Shown one piece after another: positions 1 to 8,743 of a DNA stretch of 64,000 nt. The DNA is taken from positions 1-64,000 of IMG/VR virus record IMGVR_UViG_3300022903_000002; one strand, 5' to 3'. The notes beneath the pieces are model-generated. The model was not told where the DNA came from, did no database searches, and saw nothing but the letters and a program-made list of their open reading frames with translations. The translations under genes and the position numbers were made by a program. The stretch is from a virus. The first letter of the stretch is position 1, and each line of letters begins with the position of its first letter.

Positions 1-2
1 AG

Positions 3-737
3 TACGGGCGAGCGTTCCAGTTCAAAACGCTGGACATGTCGCACTACGACCCGATGAACCTGGTCAGGGCGATCGCGAAAGCAGCAGAACGCCACATCGA
101 TGTCCTTATCATCGACAGCTTCTCCCACTTCTGGTCCGGGAAGGGCGGGATTCTCTCCAAGGTCGATGACGCCGCCCGCGGCATGAAGGGCAACACCTTC
201 GGCGGCTGGAAAGACGTCCGGCCGATCGAGTCGACAATGCTCGATGCGCTTCTCTCTTTCCCCGGCCACCTGATCGTGACGATGCGCGTGAAGACCGAAT
301 GGTCGATCGAGGAGAACGAGCGAGGCAAGAAGGTCCCCGTCAAGATCGGCCTGAAGCCTGAACAGCGGGACGGCCTCGACTACGAGTTCGACCTCGTCGG
401 CGAACTCGACCTGTCCCACAACCTGACCGTCACAAAGAGCCGCATCACCGACATCGCCGTCGGCCACGTTGAGCAGCTAGCCGGCGAGGAGTTCGGGAAA
501 CGCGTCGCGGATTGGCTCGGTACAGGCACGCAGATGCTGAACGCCACCGACTACCGCGACGCCGCGGTCGACCTGCACGCGACCGTCGAGGACCTCCGCA
601 ACCTGTACGGCGAGGTGCAGCAGCGCGGCTTGCTTGGTGCCGCTGTCATCGACGAGACCGGCGAGACCACCAACCTCGGCTCGTTGATCTCTCGCCGCGG
701 CCAGGAGGCCGGCAAGGTCGGACCGGTGGCGGCATGA
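3..737 (+). CDS. Sak4-like RecA-fold annealing ATPase, 5' truncated
   Basis: The reading frame is open back to base 3, so the gene begins before the window; the ATG at 36 is internal. The visible part reads as the C-terminal two thirds of a RecA/Sak4-type phage ATPase (AAA_24 family), which promotes single-strand annealing during phage recombination. The Walker B-like strand DVLIIDSFSHFW lies about 30 residues after the cut, and FPGHLIVTMRVKTEW follows as in this family. The Walker A loop must lie upstream of the window. It heads a chain of early genes joined by ATGA overlaps. Family assignment is by motif pattern only. Confidence 0.75.
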   Translation, partial: YGRAFQFKTLDMSHYDPMNLVRAIAKAAERHIDVLIIDSFSHFWSGKGGILSKVDDAARGMKGNTFGGWKDVRPIESTMLDALLSFPGHLIVTMRVKTEWSIEENERGKKVPVKIGLKPEQRDGLDYEFDLVGELDLSHNLTVTKSRITDIAVGHVEQLAGEEFGKRVADWLGTGTQMLNATDYRDAAVDLHATVEDLRNLYGEVQQRGLLGAAVIDETGETTNLGSLISRRGQEAGKVGPVAA

Positions 738-1261
738 ATGACCTCAGGGGAGGGACACTCGGCGCCGCAGTCCGCAAGCTCCTCGTTGAAAAGATCAACG
801 AAGCCGACAGCATCGACCGCGGCGACACGCTTCAGAAGTTCCTTGCCGCGCACGAGCTGATGGGCGTCAAGACGCTCGACATCATGCTCCCCGACGGCAC
901 GAAGGTCGCGCGGGCGACCTTGCCGCAGCCGAAACCCGGCGTTGTGGTGGACGACCAGGCGTTCCTGAAGTGGGTCAGCGCGGAACACTCGACCGAGATC
1001 GTTGAGGCGGTCCGGGAATCGTTCCGCCGCGCCGTCCTCAAGCGCCTCGAGATCGACGGTGACGAGGTCATTGACAAGCAGACCGGCCAGGTCGTGCCGT
1101 GGGCGTCCGTTCGTCCGGCAGCGGAGAAGCCCTCCAACTTCACGGTGACGTTCGTTGGTGACGGCCGGGCGGCTGTTGAGAAGGCATGGCTGGACGGGCA
1201 GATCAACCTGCTCGACTTCACCGCGCCGCCCACGCTCCCTACCGGGGGTGACGGCGAGTGA
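734..1261 (+). CDS. conserved phage protein next to Sak4
   Basis: This 175-residue protein starts at the ATG overlapping the recombinase stop (ATGA). It has a helical N-terminus (AAVRKLLVEKINEADSI) and a mixed middle with LPDGTKVA and DPFG-free, charged segments. There is no signal peptide, membrane segment or catalytic motif that I recognise. Its place between the Sak4-like ATPase and a coiled-coil protein suggests a recombination or replication accessory role, but that is inference. Confidence 0.75.
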   Translation: MNDLRGGTLGAAVRKLLVEKINEADSIDRGDTLQKFLAAHELMGVKTLDIMLPDGTKVARATLPQPKPGVVVDDQAFLKWVSAEHSTEIVEAVRESFRRAVLKRLEIDGDEVIDKQTGQVVPWASVRPAAEKPSNFTVTFVGDGRAAVEKAWLDGQINLLDFTAPPTLPTGGDGE

Positions 1262-1608
1262 ATGACGTCCTCAACCCCGTCGACATCGAGCAGCGCATCT
1301 CCGAGATTTCCACGCGCATCGCCAACGGCGTCCGTGTTGTCACTGACGCGGAGCGGGAGGCGAAGCGGCTCCGCCGGGAGTTCGACCTCGCGTTCGCCCA
1401 CGCCTTCAATAACGCCGAAGGGTCCGTCCCGGCGAAGAAGTACCAGGCGCAGATCGAGACGATGCCGCAGCGTGAGGCGGCGGAGAACGCCGAGATCGCG
1501 CTGAGCTACGCGGAACGCACGGCGTGGGCGTTGAAGGACGAACTGTCGGCCTTCCAGTCGATCGGCGCTTCGGTCCGCGCGATGTTCGACGTCGCGGGCA
1601 GGTCGTGA
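1258..1608 (+). CDS. small coiled-coil early protein
   Basis: This 116-residue protein starts at a GTG that overlaps the previous stop (GTGA). It is almost entirely predicted helix, with heptad-like spacing from IEQRISEISTRI to AERTAWALKDELSAFQSI. It contains no enzyme motif. It is co-transcribed with the Sak4-like gene and may be an accessory of that recombination module; no function can be named. Confidence 0.75.
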   Translation: MNDVLNPVDIEQRISEISTRIANGVRVVTDAEREAKRLRREFDLAFAHAFNNAEGSVPAKKYQAQIETMPQREAAENAEIALSYAERTAWALKDELSAFQSIGASVRAMFDVAGRS

Positions 1609-1982
1609 TGAAGCGCTCACCGATGCCTCGCCGAACCAAGCCAATGGCCCGTACCTCCGAGCTGAACAACGGGAGCCAGCTCGAGCGGACCAGTCGGATC
1701 AATCCACGCAGCAAGAAGACGTCAGCCAAGTACGTGCAGCGCCGAGCTCTAGTCGCGGAGATGTTCGCTGAGCCGACGGTCTGCGAAGTGCCGTGGTGCG
1801 CCAATACCGCAACTGACCCGCACGAGCCGAAGACCCGCACCCGCGGCGGCTCGATCCTCAACCGGGCGAACGTCCGGCTGATCTGCGCTCCCCACCACAG
1901 CGAGATTCACGACACCGAGCCGGCTTGGGCTTACGAGCTCGGTTTCCTCAAGCACTCCTGGGATGAGGAGGACGCGGCATGA
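1608..1982 (+). CDS. small HNH-type zinc endonuclease-like protein
   Basis: The protein has 124 residues, with its start overlapping the upstream stop. The basic N-terminus (KRSPMPRRTKPMARTSEL) is followed by an HNH-like core: C59-x4-C64, D70-P-H72, an Asn near 85, then LICAPHHSEIH supplying C93, H96/H97 and H101. This is the pattern of small phage HNH nucleases found in recombination and replication operons (NinG/DUF968-like neighbourhoods). It probably cleaves or resolves DNA intermediates, though it could be a structural zinc protein. Confidence 0.7.
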   Translation: MKRSPMPRRTKPMARTSELNNGSQLERTSRINPRSKKTSAKYVQRRALVAEMFAEPTVCEVPWCANTATDPHEPKTRTRGGSILNRANVRLICAPHHSEIHDTEPAWAYELGFLKHSWDEEDAA

Positions 1983-2110
1983 GCGCCGGGACCGTCATCG
2001 AGTTCACCACCCGCCGCGAATGGGTTCCGGTCGAGCACTGCGACCGCTGCGGCGAAGCCCGCCCAGCAGACCACGCCTGCCTGATCCGACTGGAGACTTC
2101 CCATGGCTGA
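1979..2110 (+). CDS. 43-residue zinc-ribbon peptide
   Basis: The ATG overlaps the previous stop and the stop overlaps the next start. The product contains CDRCGEARPADHAC, a C-x2-C/H-x-C zinc-ribbon signature. Several similar mini-proteins recur in this early region. The tight coupling on both sides argues that it is translated. Confidence 0.65.
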   Translation: MSAGTVIEFTTRREWVPVEHCDRCGEARPADHACLIRLETSHG

Positions 2111-2732
2111 CCGTTTCTTTTCGCCCCGCAACACCACCCGCGCCATGCAGGACCCGGCCGAGCAGATGCTCGCCCTCGGCGCCTCATGGGGACGCGGCCC
2201 GGCTAACTTCATTGAGGAGCAGGAAGCCGCCGGCCAGCGCGAGATCGTGCACTCCGACGTCATCCCCTCCCGACTGAACTACTGCACCGAAGACGACCTG
2301 ACCGCCCTGGGCTTCAAACTCGGCGATGCCGTCGACGGCGACCCCATGTTCCGACACGCGACCCTCCCGGACGGATGGGAGCGCGAGGGCAGCGCGCACG
2401 CCATGTGGTCCTATCTGCTCGACGGGCTGGGACGGAAGCGCGCCTCGATCTTCTACAAAGCCGCTTTCTACGACCGCGACGCGTTCGTCTCCGTCACGAC
2501 CGTGAGCGGCTACGTCTCGAGCCAGGCATACGACAAGCAGCCTGTCGTGCTCGACGACACGTGGGCCACGAAGGAAGCCGTATTCGCCGCCATCGGCGAG
2601 CTCCGGACCCGTGATGCCGAGCGGGTCGAGGAGTGGACCCAGTACGGCAACGATGAGTACGTCCGCGAGTACAGCGCGAAGGTCCGCGAGTGGGATGCCT
2701 TCAAGGCGCGGATCGAGGCCAGCGATGGCTGA
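2103..2732 (+). CDS. hypothetical early protein, 209 aa
   Basis: This is a soluble, mixed alpha/beta protein with no recognised motif. The C-terminal third is charged and helical (RTRDAERVEEWTQYGNDEYV). The ATG is placed 6 bases after a weak GGAG-like site and overlaps the zinc-ribbon gene by 8 bases. Its operon position implies early expression. Confidence 0.75.
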   Translation: MADRFFSPRNTTRAMQDPAEQMLALGASWGRGPANFIEEQEAAGQREIVHSDVIPSRLNYCTEDDLTALGFKLGDAVDGDPMFRHATLPDGWEREGSAHAMWSYLLDGLGRKRASIFYKAAFYDRDAFVSVTTVSGYVSSQAYDKQPVVLDDTWATKEAVFAAIGELRTRDAERVEEWTQYGNDEYVREYSAKVREWDAFKARIEASDG

Positions 2733-3060
2733 GCAACTCGACCTGCTGGCCGCTGCCCGAGCTGGCCGCGACGAGGGCATGGCCCGCACCACCGAAGCCG
2801 CTGGCGACGACGAGATCACCGTCCTCGACGCCGCAATCGCACGGATGGCCGCCACCGGCGACGTCTTCTCCGTGAACGACATCAGGTCCGAACTCGACGG
2901 TGTCCGCGGCCCGCTGGTCGGCGCGAGATTCAGTTTCGCCCGAAGGCGTGGCCTCATCGTCCCGGTGTCGTACACCCCATCGACGGAGCCACGAACGCAT
3001 GCCCACCCGGTCCGCACCTGGCAGGGCACGGCGAAGGCCCGTAGGGACGTGGCGGCGTGA
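2725..3060 (+). CDS. winged-helix-like small DNA-binding protein
   Basis: This 111-residue protein starts at the ATG overlapping the previous stop region by 8 bases. The segment from TVLDAAIARMAATGDVFSVN through GARFSFARRRGLIVPV reads like a winged-helix domain: helix, helix, recognition helix, then a beta hairpin ending RTHAHPVRTWQG. Phages use such domains in replication or regulation. The assignment is by pattern only. Confidence 0.6.
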   Translation: MAEQLDLLAAARAGRDEGMARTTEAAGDDEITVLDAAIARMAATGDVFSVNDIRSELDGVRGPLVGARFSFARRRGLIVPVSYTPSTEPRTHAHPVRTWQGTAKARRDVAA

Positions 3061-3308
3061 ACCCCCGAACCGTATCCCAACCCGCAGCCTGGGGTTCCGC
3101 CGCTATCGCCACCGTGACGATCCTCGCCGCCCTGTGCGTCGGCGGAGCCACCGGCACAGCCCTTTTCTGGGCCACCAACATCTACGACTACGGCGCCCTC
3201 ACCCACACGCTCACGATCGGCGTGCTCATCGCCGCGATCGTCGCCGACCTCTCCTGGATGACACGAACCGGCACCGTCTTGTACCGCTCGTACAGGAGGC
3301 CGTCGTGA
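3057..3308 (+). CDS. small two-TM membrane protein
   Basis: This 83-residue protein starts at a GTG in a GTGA overlap. Two hydrophobic segments are visible (WGSAAIATVTILAALCVGGA and HTLTIGVLIAAIVADL), followed by a basic tail (RSYRRPS). Neighbouring genes also encode membrane proteins, so this is an early membrane-protein cluster. Function unknown. Confidence 0.7.
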   Translation: MNPRTVSQPAAWGSAAIATVTILAALCVGGATGTALFWATNIYDYGALTHTLTIGVLIAAIVADLSWMTRTGTVLYRSYRRPS

Positions 3309-3676
3309 TCCGCCTCGCATGGGGGATGGCCCTCCTCGGCACAGCAGCGGCCATCGCCGCGGTCCTCATCACAGACCTCCTGGTTCAACGCCCCTCATCA
3401 CTGATCCAGCACGCCTGGGCGCGATGGTGTGAACGTCAGGACCAGCGACTTGGGCTCGGCTCCTACGAGCCACAACCCGAGGACGAGGCGGCTACGACCG
3501 CACTCGAGGCGTGGCTCGCCGGCGGTGACCCGCTCGCCGACGCTCCCGCCCGCGAGATGGGCGTGTGGCTCACCCCCGACCAGGCAGACGACCTGGATCT
3601 CCTCGCCGTCGAGACATGGCCGCGGAACGAGTACCTCGAGATCGCTGACCTGTACATGCGGGGTGAGGCGCCGTGA
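3305..3676 (+). CDS. membrane-anchored acidic protein
   Basis: The 123-residue product starts at a GTG overlapping the upstream stop. One N-terminal membrane segment (GMALLGTAAAIAAVLITDLL) is followed by an acidic cytoplasmic domain containing WLTPDQADDLDLLAVETW. No family is recognised. It follows another membrane protein without a gap. Confidence 0.65.
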   Translation: MIRLAWGMALLGTAAAIAAVLITDLLVQRPSSLIQHAWARWCERQDQRLGLGSYEPQPEDEAATTALEAWLAGGDPLADAPAREMGVWLTPDQADDLDLLAVETWPRNEYLEIADLYMRGEAP

Positions 3677-3831
3677 CCGCCTCCACGCGACGTAAGGCGA
3701 CCCGCATCGCCGCGGGTTGCTTCGTACTGGCCGCTGTCGGTGTCCGCTACGGCTACACGCATGCCGCAGTGTTCGGCCCCGGCTGGACCGCCAAGAAGCT
3801 CGTAGCCGCAGGCCGAGGCGGCACACCATGA
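3673..3831 (+). CDS. 52-residue membrane peptide
   Basis: A GTG start overlaps the upstream stop and the stop overlaps the next ATG. The basic N-terminus (STRRKATR) precedes one hydrophobic stretch (IAAGCFVLAAVGV) and a short C-terminal part. It is the third small membrane protein in a row. Coupling on both sides supports translation. Confidence 0.6.
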   Translation: MTASTRRKATRIAAGCFVLAAVGVRYGYTHAAVFGPGWTAKKLVAAGRGGTP

Positions 3832-4487
3832 CCGCAGCGAAACAAGAAGTCCGCCACGGCTACACCCTCGCCGACCTCGACCGCTACGCCCACATCAGTG
3901 TTGCCACCGCCTGGACCAACACCATGGACTACCGCGACCGATACGACGCGGCCTGGCACGCCATCGCCGAACGCCTCTACAACACCGAACACGAGCAGAC
4001 GCCGACGACCCGCGACCTAAAGATCGCTGGAACGCGCGCAGTGAATCGCCTCGCACAAGACGAAGGCCGCCACCACGGATTCGACCGGGCCAACCCCGAG
4101 GCCGGCCTGGAAGGCATGCCCGGCTTCCAGCGGTACTGGGCGTTGCACCATGCAACCCCCTCACCCGAGGACGCCATCGTCGACCGGATCGCCCTCACTC
4201 AGATCTGGCCGGAGCTGTCCGCCACCCACCGGCAGGTCCTCCTTGTACTGGCCGTCCACGCAGACCACCAACTCGCCGCCGACGCACTGGACCGCAGCCT
4301 GCCGACCTATCGCTCACACCTGAGGCATGCACGTCAGCGATACCGGGAGCTGTGGCACGCGCCTGAAACCGCGTCCGCGATGTGGGGTCAATCCCGCGGC
4401 CGGCCTGGACGCCGCACCGCCGCGCAGACCTTGGCGAACCGCATCCAGCAACGTGCACGCCGCGAGAGGAAGGGCCGGGCCGCGTGA
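3828..4487 (+). CDS. sigma-like helix-turn-helix regulator
   Basis: This 219-residue protein carries, in its C-terminal half, PSPEDAIVDRIALTQIWPEL, then ATHRQVLLVLAVHADHQLAADAL and a following recognition-like helix, SLPTYRSHLRHARQRYRELW. This layout resembles sigma-70 region 4 (or a related HTH). The basic tail (RIQQRARRERKGR) fits DNA binding. It may redirect host RNA polymerase to phage promoters, but no region 2 is seen, so a stand-alone HTH regulator is equally possible. Confidence 0.6.
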   Translation: MTAAKQEVRHGYTLADLDRYAHISVATAWTNTMDYRDRYDAAWHAIAERLYNTEHEQTPTTRDLKIAGTRAVNRLAQDEGRHHGFDRANPEAGLEGMPGFQRYWALHHATPSPEDAIVDRIALTQIWPELSATHRQVLLVLAVHADHQLAADALDRSLPTYRSHLRHARQRYRELWHAPETASAMWGQSRGRPGRRTAAQTLANRIQQRARRERKGRAA

Positions 4488-5017
4488 CCGCCATCGAGGG
4501 AATGAACGCCGACCAGCTCCGCGCAGAGTTGCGGCTCACCATCACCGAGTTCACCGCGTTGCGGGACCAGCAGCACCGGACCCTCACCGAGCACCAGGCC
4601 GACATGGAGAACGCACGCCAGGCCGAGCGGATCAACGCCATACAACGCGCCGACACCTACGCGCTGGCTGCCCTACGCGGACTCCTCGACCCGCTCCGCA
4701 GTCTCCTCGAGCAGGCCGGCGCGATCGACGGCAAGACCAGTCCGGACCGCTTGGAGCAGATCGCCGAACGAGCCCGCAGCCTGGCCTCCCGGATCGAACG
4801 CGACCCGGACCTGGCGATCGCTCAGCGTGTGACCGCTGACATGGACGCCGCCCAGCGCCGCCTCACCGCTGAAAAGGCGCGGCTGTGGGACGTCCTCGAG
4901 AGCGTCCGACAGGCCGTCCGGCCGCCGTCGTTGGGTGAGCTGCAGGAGCAGGAGTACCGGCAGAACCCGATGCCTCCAATCACTGGGCAGACCGACCTTC
5001 TTGAGGAGGTCGCATGA
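4484..5017 (+). CDS. coiled-coil protein, 177 aa
   Basis: The GTG start overlaps the upstream stop. The sequence is helical and rich in Gln, Glu and Ala throughout, with clear heptads (LRAELRLTITEFTALRDQQ; MDAAQRRLTAEKARLWDVL). There is no catalytic motif. It sits between the sigma-like gene and the RusA gene. Confidence 0.7.
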   Translation: MTAIEGMNADQLRAELRLTITEFTALRDQQHRTLTEHQADMENARQAERINAIQRADTYALAALRGLLDPLRSLLEQAGAIDGKTSPDRLEQIAERARSLASRIERDPDLAIAQRVTADMDAAQRRLTAEKARLWDVLESVRQAVRPPSLGELQEQEYRQNPMPPITGQTDLLEEVA

Positions 5018-5469
5018 CCGCCCCCCAGCCGCTCCCTCCCTCGGCGGACAAGACCGCTGCGTCGCCGGGGGAGGGAGCCACCACCCCAAGGTCGTGGCGC
5101 ATCGAGTTCCCGCCACGACAGAAGCTGCTGAACGCAAACCAGCGGCTGAACCATCACGCGAGGAACCGCATCACCCAACAGCTGCGCGGTGACGCCTTCA
5201 AGCTCGCCAAATACCACAAGGTCCCGCGCCTCATGCGGGCCCGAATCGACGCGATCTACGAGCCGCCTGACCGCCGCAAGCGCGACGCCGGGAACTACTA
5301 CCCGACCTACAAAGCCGCGATCGATGGCTTCGTGGACGCCGGCGTGCTCCCGGATGACGACTCGGAGCACTGCAAGGGCCCGTTCATGGACATCGGCGAA
5401 CGCCACGCCGGTGGCCGGATCGTCCTCCTGATCACCGAACTTCCCGAATCGGAGACTTCCCATGACTAG
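5014..5469 (+). CDS. rusA: RusA-like Holliday junction resolvase
   Basis: This 151-residue protein belongs to the RusA family, Mg-dependent dimeric nucleases that cut four-way junctions during recombination and before packaging. The family signature is visible as RDAGNYYPTYKAAIDGFVDA followed by GVLPDDD, giving the conserved acidic residues D91, D104 and D114-116. The N-terminal part contains PPRQKLLNANQRLNHHAR, also typical. It completes a recombination set with the upstream Sak4-like and HNH proteins. Confidence 0.88.
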   Translation: MTAPQPLPPSADKTAASPGEGATTPRSWRIEFPPRQKLLNANQRLNHHARNRITQQLRGDAFKLAKYHKVPRLMRARIDAIYEPPDRRKRDAGNYYPTYKAAIDGFVDAGVLPDDDSEHCKGPFMDIGERHAGGRIVLLITELPESETSHD

Positions 5470-5977
5470 CAACCAGAAGAAGCTCCGTGAGGACTTCAAG
5501 GAAGAGACCGGCTACGAATGGCACCCATGGCGCTGGGCGCTGGGCGTCGTCGCTGCTGGCCTCGTCGTCTGGATCGGCCTCGGCCTGCTGTCTGTGGTCA
5601 CGCTGCCGTTCCGCACCGGCCACGGCGTCGCCAAGAAAATCGCAAACCCCAACAACGTGATCTTCACCTACGAACACTTTCACGACCTGTGCGGCGGCAT
5701 CGTCGGCTTCGACCAGCAGTACGCCACCGCGGCGAAGGAAGCCGCAGCGTTCGACAAACGCACCAACGGCAAACCCGACCCGATCGGCCGCAACGCCGAA
5801 GAGTCCGCCCGCCTGCACCAAGACGCCGCCGGGATCAAACTCGCCCGCCAGCAGCAGGCGCAGACCTACAACGCGGACTCCCGCAAGTTCACGCAGAACC
5901 TCTTCAAGTCGCACCGGTTGCCGTACCGCATCGAGGACGGCGTCACCCCGGACTGCGACGGCTCCACCACTTCCTGA
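5462..5977 (+). CDS. single-pass membrane protein
   Basis: The ATG overlaps the rusA end by 8 bases; ACTTCCC precedes it rather than a strong ribosome site. One membrane segment (WALGVVAAGLVVWIGLGLLSV) lies near residues 25-46. A helical, Gln/Ala-rich domain with two conserved-looking Cys follows (HDLCGGIVGFDQQY; TPDCDG). It is followed by a lipoprotein gene, so the pair may act at the host envelope, for example in superinfection control. That role is inference. Confidence 0.7.
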   Translation: MTSNQKKLREDFKEETGYEWHPWRWALGVVAAGLVVWIGLGLLSVVTLPFRTGHGVAKKIANPNNVIFTYEHFHDLCGGIVGFDQQYATAAKEAAAFDKRTNGKPDPIGRNAEESARLHQDAAGIKLARQQQAQTYNADSRKFTQNLFKSHRLPYRIEDGVTPDCDGSTTS

Positions 5978-6002
5978 CCCCTCAACTTCCCTGGAGTAGC
6001 TC

Positions 6003-6548
6003 ATGCAGTTCACGATCAGCATCAACCACCGCACCGCCAGCATCATCGGCAGCTCCGCCCTGGCCCTCTCCCTGCTGGCCGCCTGTTCCGGCGGTGACAC
6101 CGCGGACCAGAAGCAGAAGCGCGCGAACTACAACGCCGCCGAGCAGAAGGTGCCCTTCCCCTCCGGAATGGTCGCGAAGAACCCACTCGAGCGGGAGAAC
6201 GTCGCCGAGAAGCTGAAGCGGGACTCCAACCCGAGCCGCCTGTCCTACATCTACCTGCTGTCCCTGGACGGGAAGGTGATCTCCCACTTCGTCGCCAAGG
6301 GCAAGGTCAGTTCGTCGGACTCCCAGCTCCTGCCGACGCAGGAAGTCCGCGACGTGTGCGGCTCCGGATGCACGGACCGGTTCGAGTTCGAAGCCGCCGG
6401 CGACGACGCCACCTACGGAAACCGCGAGCCGGGGATCTTCTTCTTCACCCCTGAGGGCCAGATGGTGACGTGGTCGGGGGACTACATCCAGTCGGACCGG
6501 CCCCTGTCGATCAAGACGCCGATCTCGCTCGTCGAGGACGCGAAGTAG
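6003..6548 (+). CDS. phage lipoprotein
   Basis: This 181-residue protein has a signal peptide ending in a clear lipobox (LALSLLAACSGGDTAD, lipid-attachment Cys near residue 28). The mature part contains a Cys pair (VRDVCGSGCTDRFEF) in a region of short beta strands. The start ATG follows CTGGAG at 7 bases. Exported phage lipoproteins often block superinfection; here it follows a single-pass membrane protein gene. Confidence 0.8.
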   Translation: MQFTISINHRTASIIGSSALALSLLAACSGGDTADQKQKRANYNAAEQKVPFPSGMVAKNPLERENVAEKLKRDSNPSRLSYIYLLSLDGKVISHFVAKGKVSSSDSQLLPTQEVRDVCGSGCTDRFEFEAAGDDATYGNREPGIFFFTPEGQMVTWSGDYIQSDRPLSIKTPISLVEDAK

Positions 6549-6553
6549 CCCCG

Positions 6554-6700
6554 ATGGATCGCCTCCTCGACCGTCTCGCAGCTCTGATCCCAGCCGTGGA
6601 CTGCTGCCCTCACCTCGACATCGGTGACGACCCGGACACCGCCTACCTGCCCGCAGACACCACCCGCCACGACTACCGGGGGAGCGCCACAAATGGCTGA
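6554..6700 (+). CDS. 48-residue small protein
   Basis: The ATG lies 5 bases after the lipoprotein stop and the end overlaps the next start by 8 bases. The product contains a CC pair (PAVDCCPHLDIGDD). No function is apparent; support comes from spacing within the operon. Confidence 0.5.
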   Translation: MDRLLDRLAALIPAVDCCPHLDIGDDPDTAYLPADTTRHDYRGSATNG

Positions 6701-7682
6701 CACCAGCATCGACTGGGCTGACCGCGTCTGGAACCCGACTGGCGGGTGTGACCGCGTCTCTCCTGGCTGCGACAACTGCTACGCGCTCACGATGGCGAAG
6801 CGGCTGAAAGGCATGGGGCAGGCCAAGTACCAGCGTGACGGCGACCCCCACACGAGCGGGCCCGGCTTCGGCCTCACCGTCCACGCGGACGTGCTCCGTG
6901 ACCCGCTGAAGTGGCGGAAGCCATCCAAAATCTTCGTGAATTCCATGAGTGACCTCTTCCACGCCGAGGTCCCAGACGAGTTCCTCGCAAAAGTCTTCGC
7001 GGTCATGGCCGCCGCTCCGCAGCACACGTTCCAGATCCTGACCAAGCGGCACGCCCGCATGCGTTCGCTGATGAACTCGGAGAAGTTCGCCGAGCAGGTG
7101 GCCGACGAGATGGCCGCCCTCTGGAACGTCGAAACCGTAGCGCCCTTGCGGGGACCGCTCCCCAACGTCTGGTTGGGCGTCTCAGTCGAGAACCAGCACT
7201 GGGCAGACATTCGCATCCCTGCGCTCCTCGAGACGCCCGCCGCAGTGCGGTTCCTGTCCTGCGAACCTCTTCTAGGTCCGCTCGATCTGGCCCCGTATAT
7301 CCAGGGACTCTCGTGGGCCATCGTCGGGGGAGAGTCCGGCCCGAAGGCCAGGCCGATGCACCCGTCATGGGCGAGGCAGATCCGCAACCAGTGCGTCGCC
7401 GCCGACGTCCCCTATTTCTTCAAACAATGGGGCACGTGGGTCCACGACCCGATCTATGACACGTCTGGCCGCTGGCGCTTGGTTGACCACGCTGGCCGTG
7501 TCGGACCGGTGCCGTGGGGCGGCTGGGGTCGAGGACGCCGGGAAGCAGGATGGCCGGGTTGGGTGCCGATGCATCGGGCATCGAAAGTGTTCCCGGACCA
7601 CAAGACCCTCGACGGCTTCGCCTGGCACGAGTTCCCGCCCACTCTCGCTGAGCTCCGGCAGCCTGTGGGGGTGTTGGCATGA
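6693..7682 (+). CDS. DUF5131 (phage Gp37/Gp68) radical-SAM-like protein
   Basis: This 329-residue protein matches the DUF5131 family, formerly Phage_Gp37/Gp68. The family hallmark is at the N-terminus: SIDWADRVWNPTGGCDRVSP followed by GCDNCYALTMAKR, with three Cys arranged like an iron-sulphur or metal site. Further family motifs are IFVNSMSDLFH, FQILTKRHARM, GVSVENQ, RFLSCEPLLGPLD and IVGGESGPKARPM. The reaction is unknown; the fold is thought to be radical-SAM related. In phages it is a stand-alone gene in the early operon. Confidence 0.85.
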   Translation: MADTSIDWADRVWNPTGGCDRVSPGCDNCYALTMAKRLKGMGQAKYQRDGDPHTSGPGFGLTVHADVLRDPLKWRKPSKIFVNSMSDLFHAEVPDEFLAKVFAVMAAAPQHTFQILTKRHARMRSLMNSEKFAEQVADEMAALWNVETVAPLRGPLPNVWLGVSVENQHWADIRIPALLETPAAVRFLSCEPLLGPLDLAPYIQGLSWAIVGGESGPKARPMHPSWARQIRNQCVAADVPYFFKQWGTWVHDPIYDTSGRWRLVDHAGRVGPVPWGGWGRGRREAGWPGWVPMHRASKVFPDHKTLDGFAWHEFPPTLAELRQPVGVLA

Positions 7683-8350
7683 CCGCGATGCTCGTCCCCG
7701 AACGCGAGAACCACGCCCTCAACATCCTCGACCTCACCGACGAGAACTTCCAGATCCTCATCGAGAACAACCTCGGCCAAGAAGCCAACCCCGGCCTATG
7801 GGACGTCCTCCTCCACCCCAACGTGGTACGCCGCACCCACACCTTCCTCAACACCCGCTTCCGCGACGTCGAAGACCAACTCGCCGAACGCCGCGCCGGC
7901 ATCGAAGCCATCCGACAGCAATGCCACGAGATCGGCCCGGACGGCAAAGAGCAGTACTTCGCGGCGAACGGCGACTACCAGACGTGGCGCCGCCGAGCGC
8001 TCGGCTACCGGCGCGTCCTTGGCGCCCGCCTCCGCCAAGCCAAAGAAGCGTTGAACCACGCACAGCCGTACAAGTCCCCAGGCGCTCGCCCGAACCCACC
8101 AAACCCGGTCCGTCGGATCCGGCAGATGGAGACCGTATTCAAACTCGCCTGGGCCATCCACGAACACCGGCAGCGAAGCCGCGACGAGGACATCAAACCC
8201 GAACCGCACGACATGAACCTTTGGCAGGCACTGCAGGAGATCAAGGTCGAGACCTCGGACGGGCAGATCACCGTCGCGGAGTTCCTCGCGGACATCTCAT
8301 CGAAGCCCGGCTTCAGACCGCCGTCTGAGCGTGACGGGGAGGTGTCCTAG
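7679..8350 (+). CDS. hypothetical early protein, 223 aa
   Basis: The start overlaps the DUF5131 stop (ATGA). The protein is largely helical, with a conserved-looking DEDIKPEPHDMNLWQALQEI segment near the C-terminus and an Arg-rich middle (YQTWRRRALGYRRVLGARLR). It may bind nucleic acid, but no domain is recognised. Confidence 0.7.
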   Translation: MTAMLVPERENHALNILDLTDENFQILIENNLGQEANPGLWDVLLHPNVVRRTHTFLNTRFRDVEDQLAERRAGIEAIRQQCHEIGPDGKEQYFAANGDYQTWRRRALGYRRVLGARLRQAKEALNHAQPYKSPGARPNPPNPVRRIRQMETVFKLAWAIHEHRQRSRDEDIKPEPHDMNLWQALQEIKVETSDGQITVAEFLADISSKPGFRPPSERDGEVS

Positions 8351-8743
8351 GTGGCTCTTCCCAGCCAGATCGCTTCTGCTGCCCGCGGTGACACGAAACC
8401 GGTCGTAGGCCGGACCTTCCCGAACTTCCTCGACACCGTCACCGACGCCAGCAAAGGCCAGTGGGCGACGTTCACCGTAGACGTCATCACCCACGCCCAC
8501 CGCCGCAATGTACCCCGCACGGATCTCCTCGAGGTCTTGTCCATGCTCGGCATCACCGACGGGGCATCGAAACCCCGCGGGTTCGACGGCAAAGCCCTCG
8601 CCGGCCGCGGACTCTGCTCCGGATGCGACACCCGCCAAGGGCTGATGCTGAACGGCCGTGTCGCCTCCCACAAACGGAACGGGGACTACTGCCCCGGACG
8701 ACACCAGCTCCCCGCCGGTGAGCCTAAGGCGGTGGCGTCATGA
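8351..8743 (+). CDS. zinc-binding small protein
   Basis: This 130-residue protein starts at a GTG directly after the previous stop. The C-terminal part has GLCSGCDTRQG and YCPGRHQLPAG, giving a C-x2-C / C-x3-H zinc site. The N-terminal half is helical. It precedes the WhiB gene with a 4-base overlap. Confidence 0.65.
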   Translation: MALPSQIASAARGDTKPVVGRTFPNFLDTVTDASKGQWATFTVDVITHAHRRNVPRTDLLEVLSMLGITDGASKPRGFDGKALAGRGLCSGCDTRQGLMLNGRVASHKRNGDYCPGRHQLPAGEPKAVAS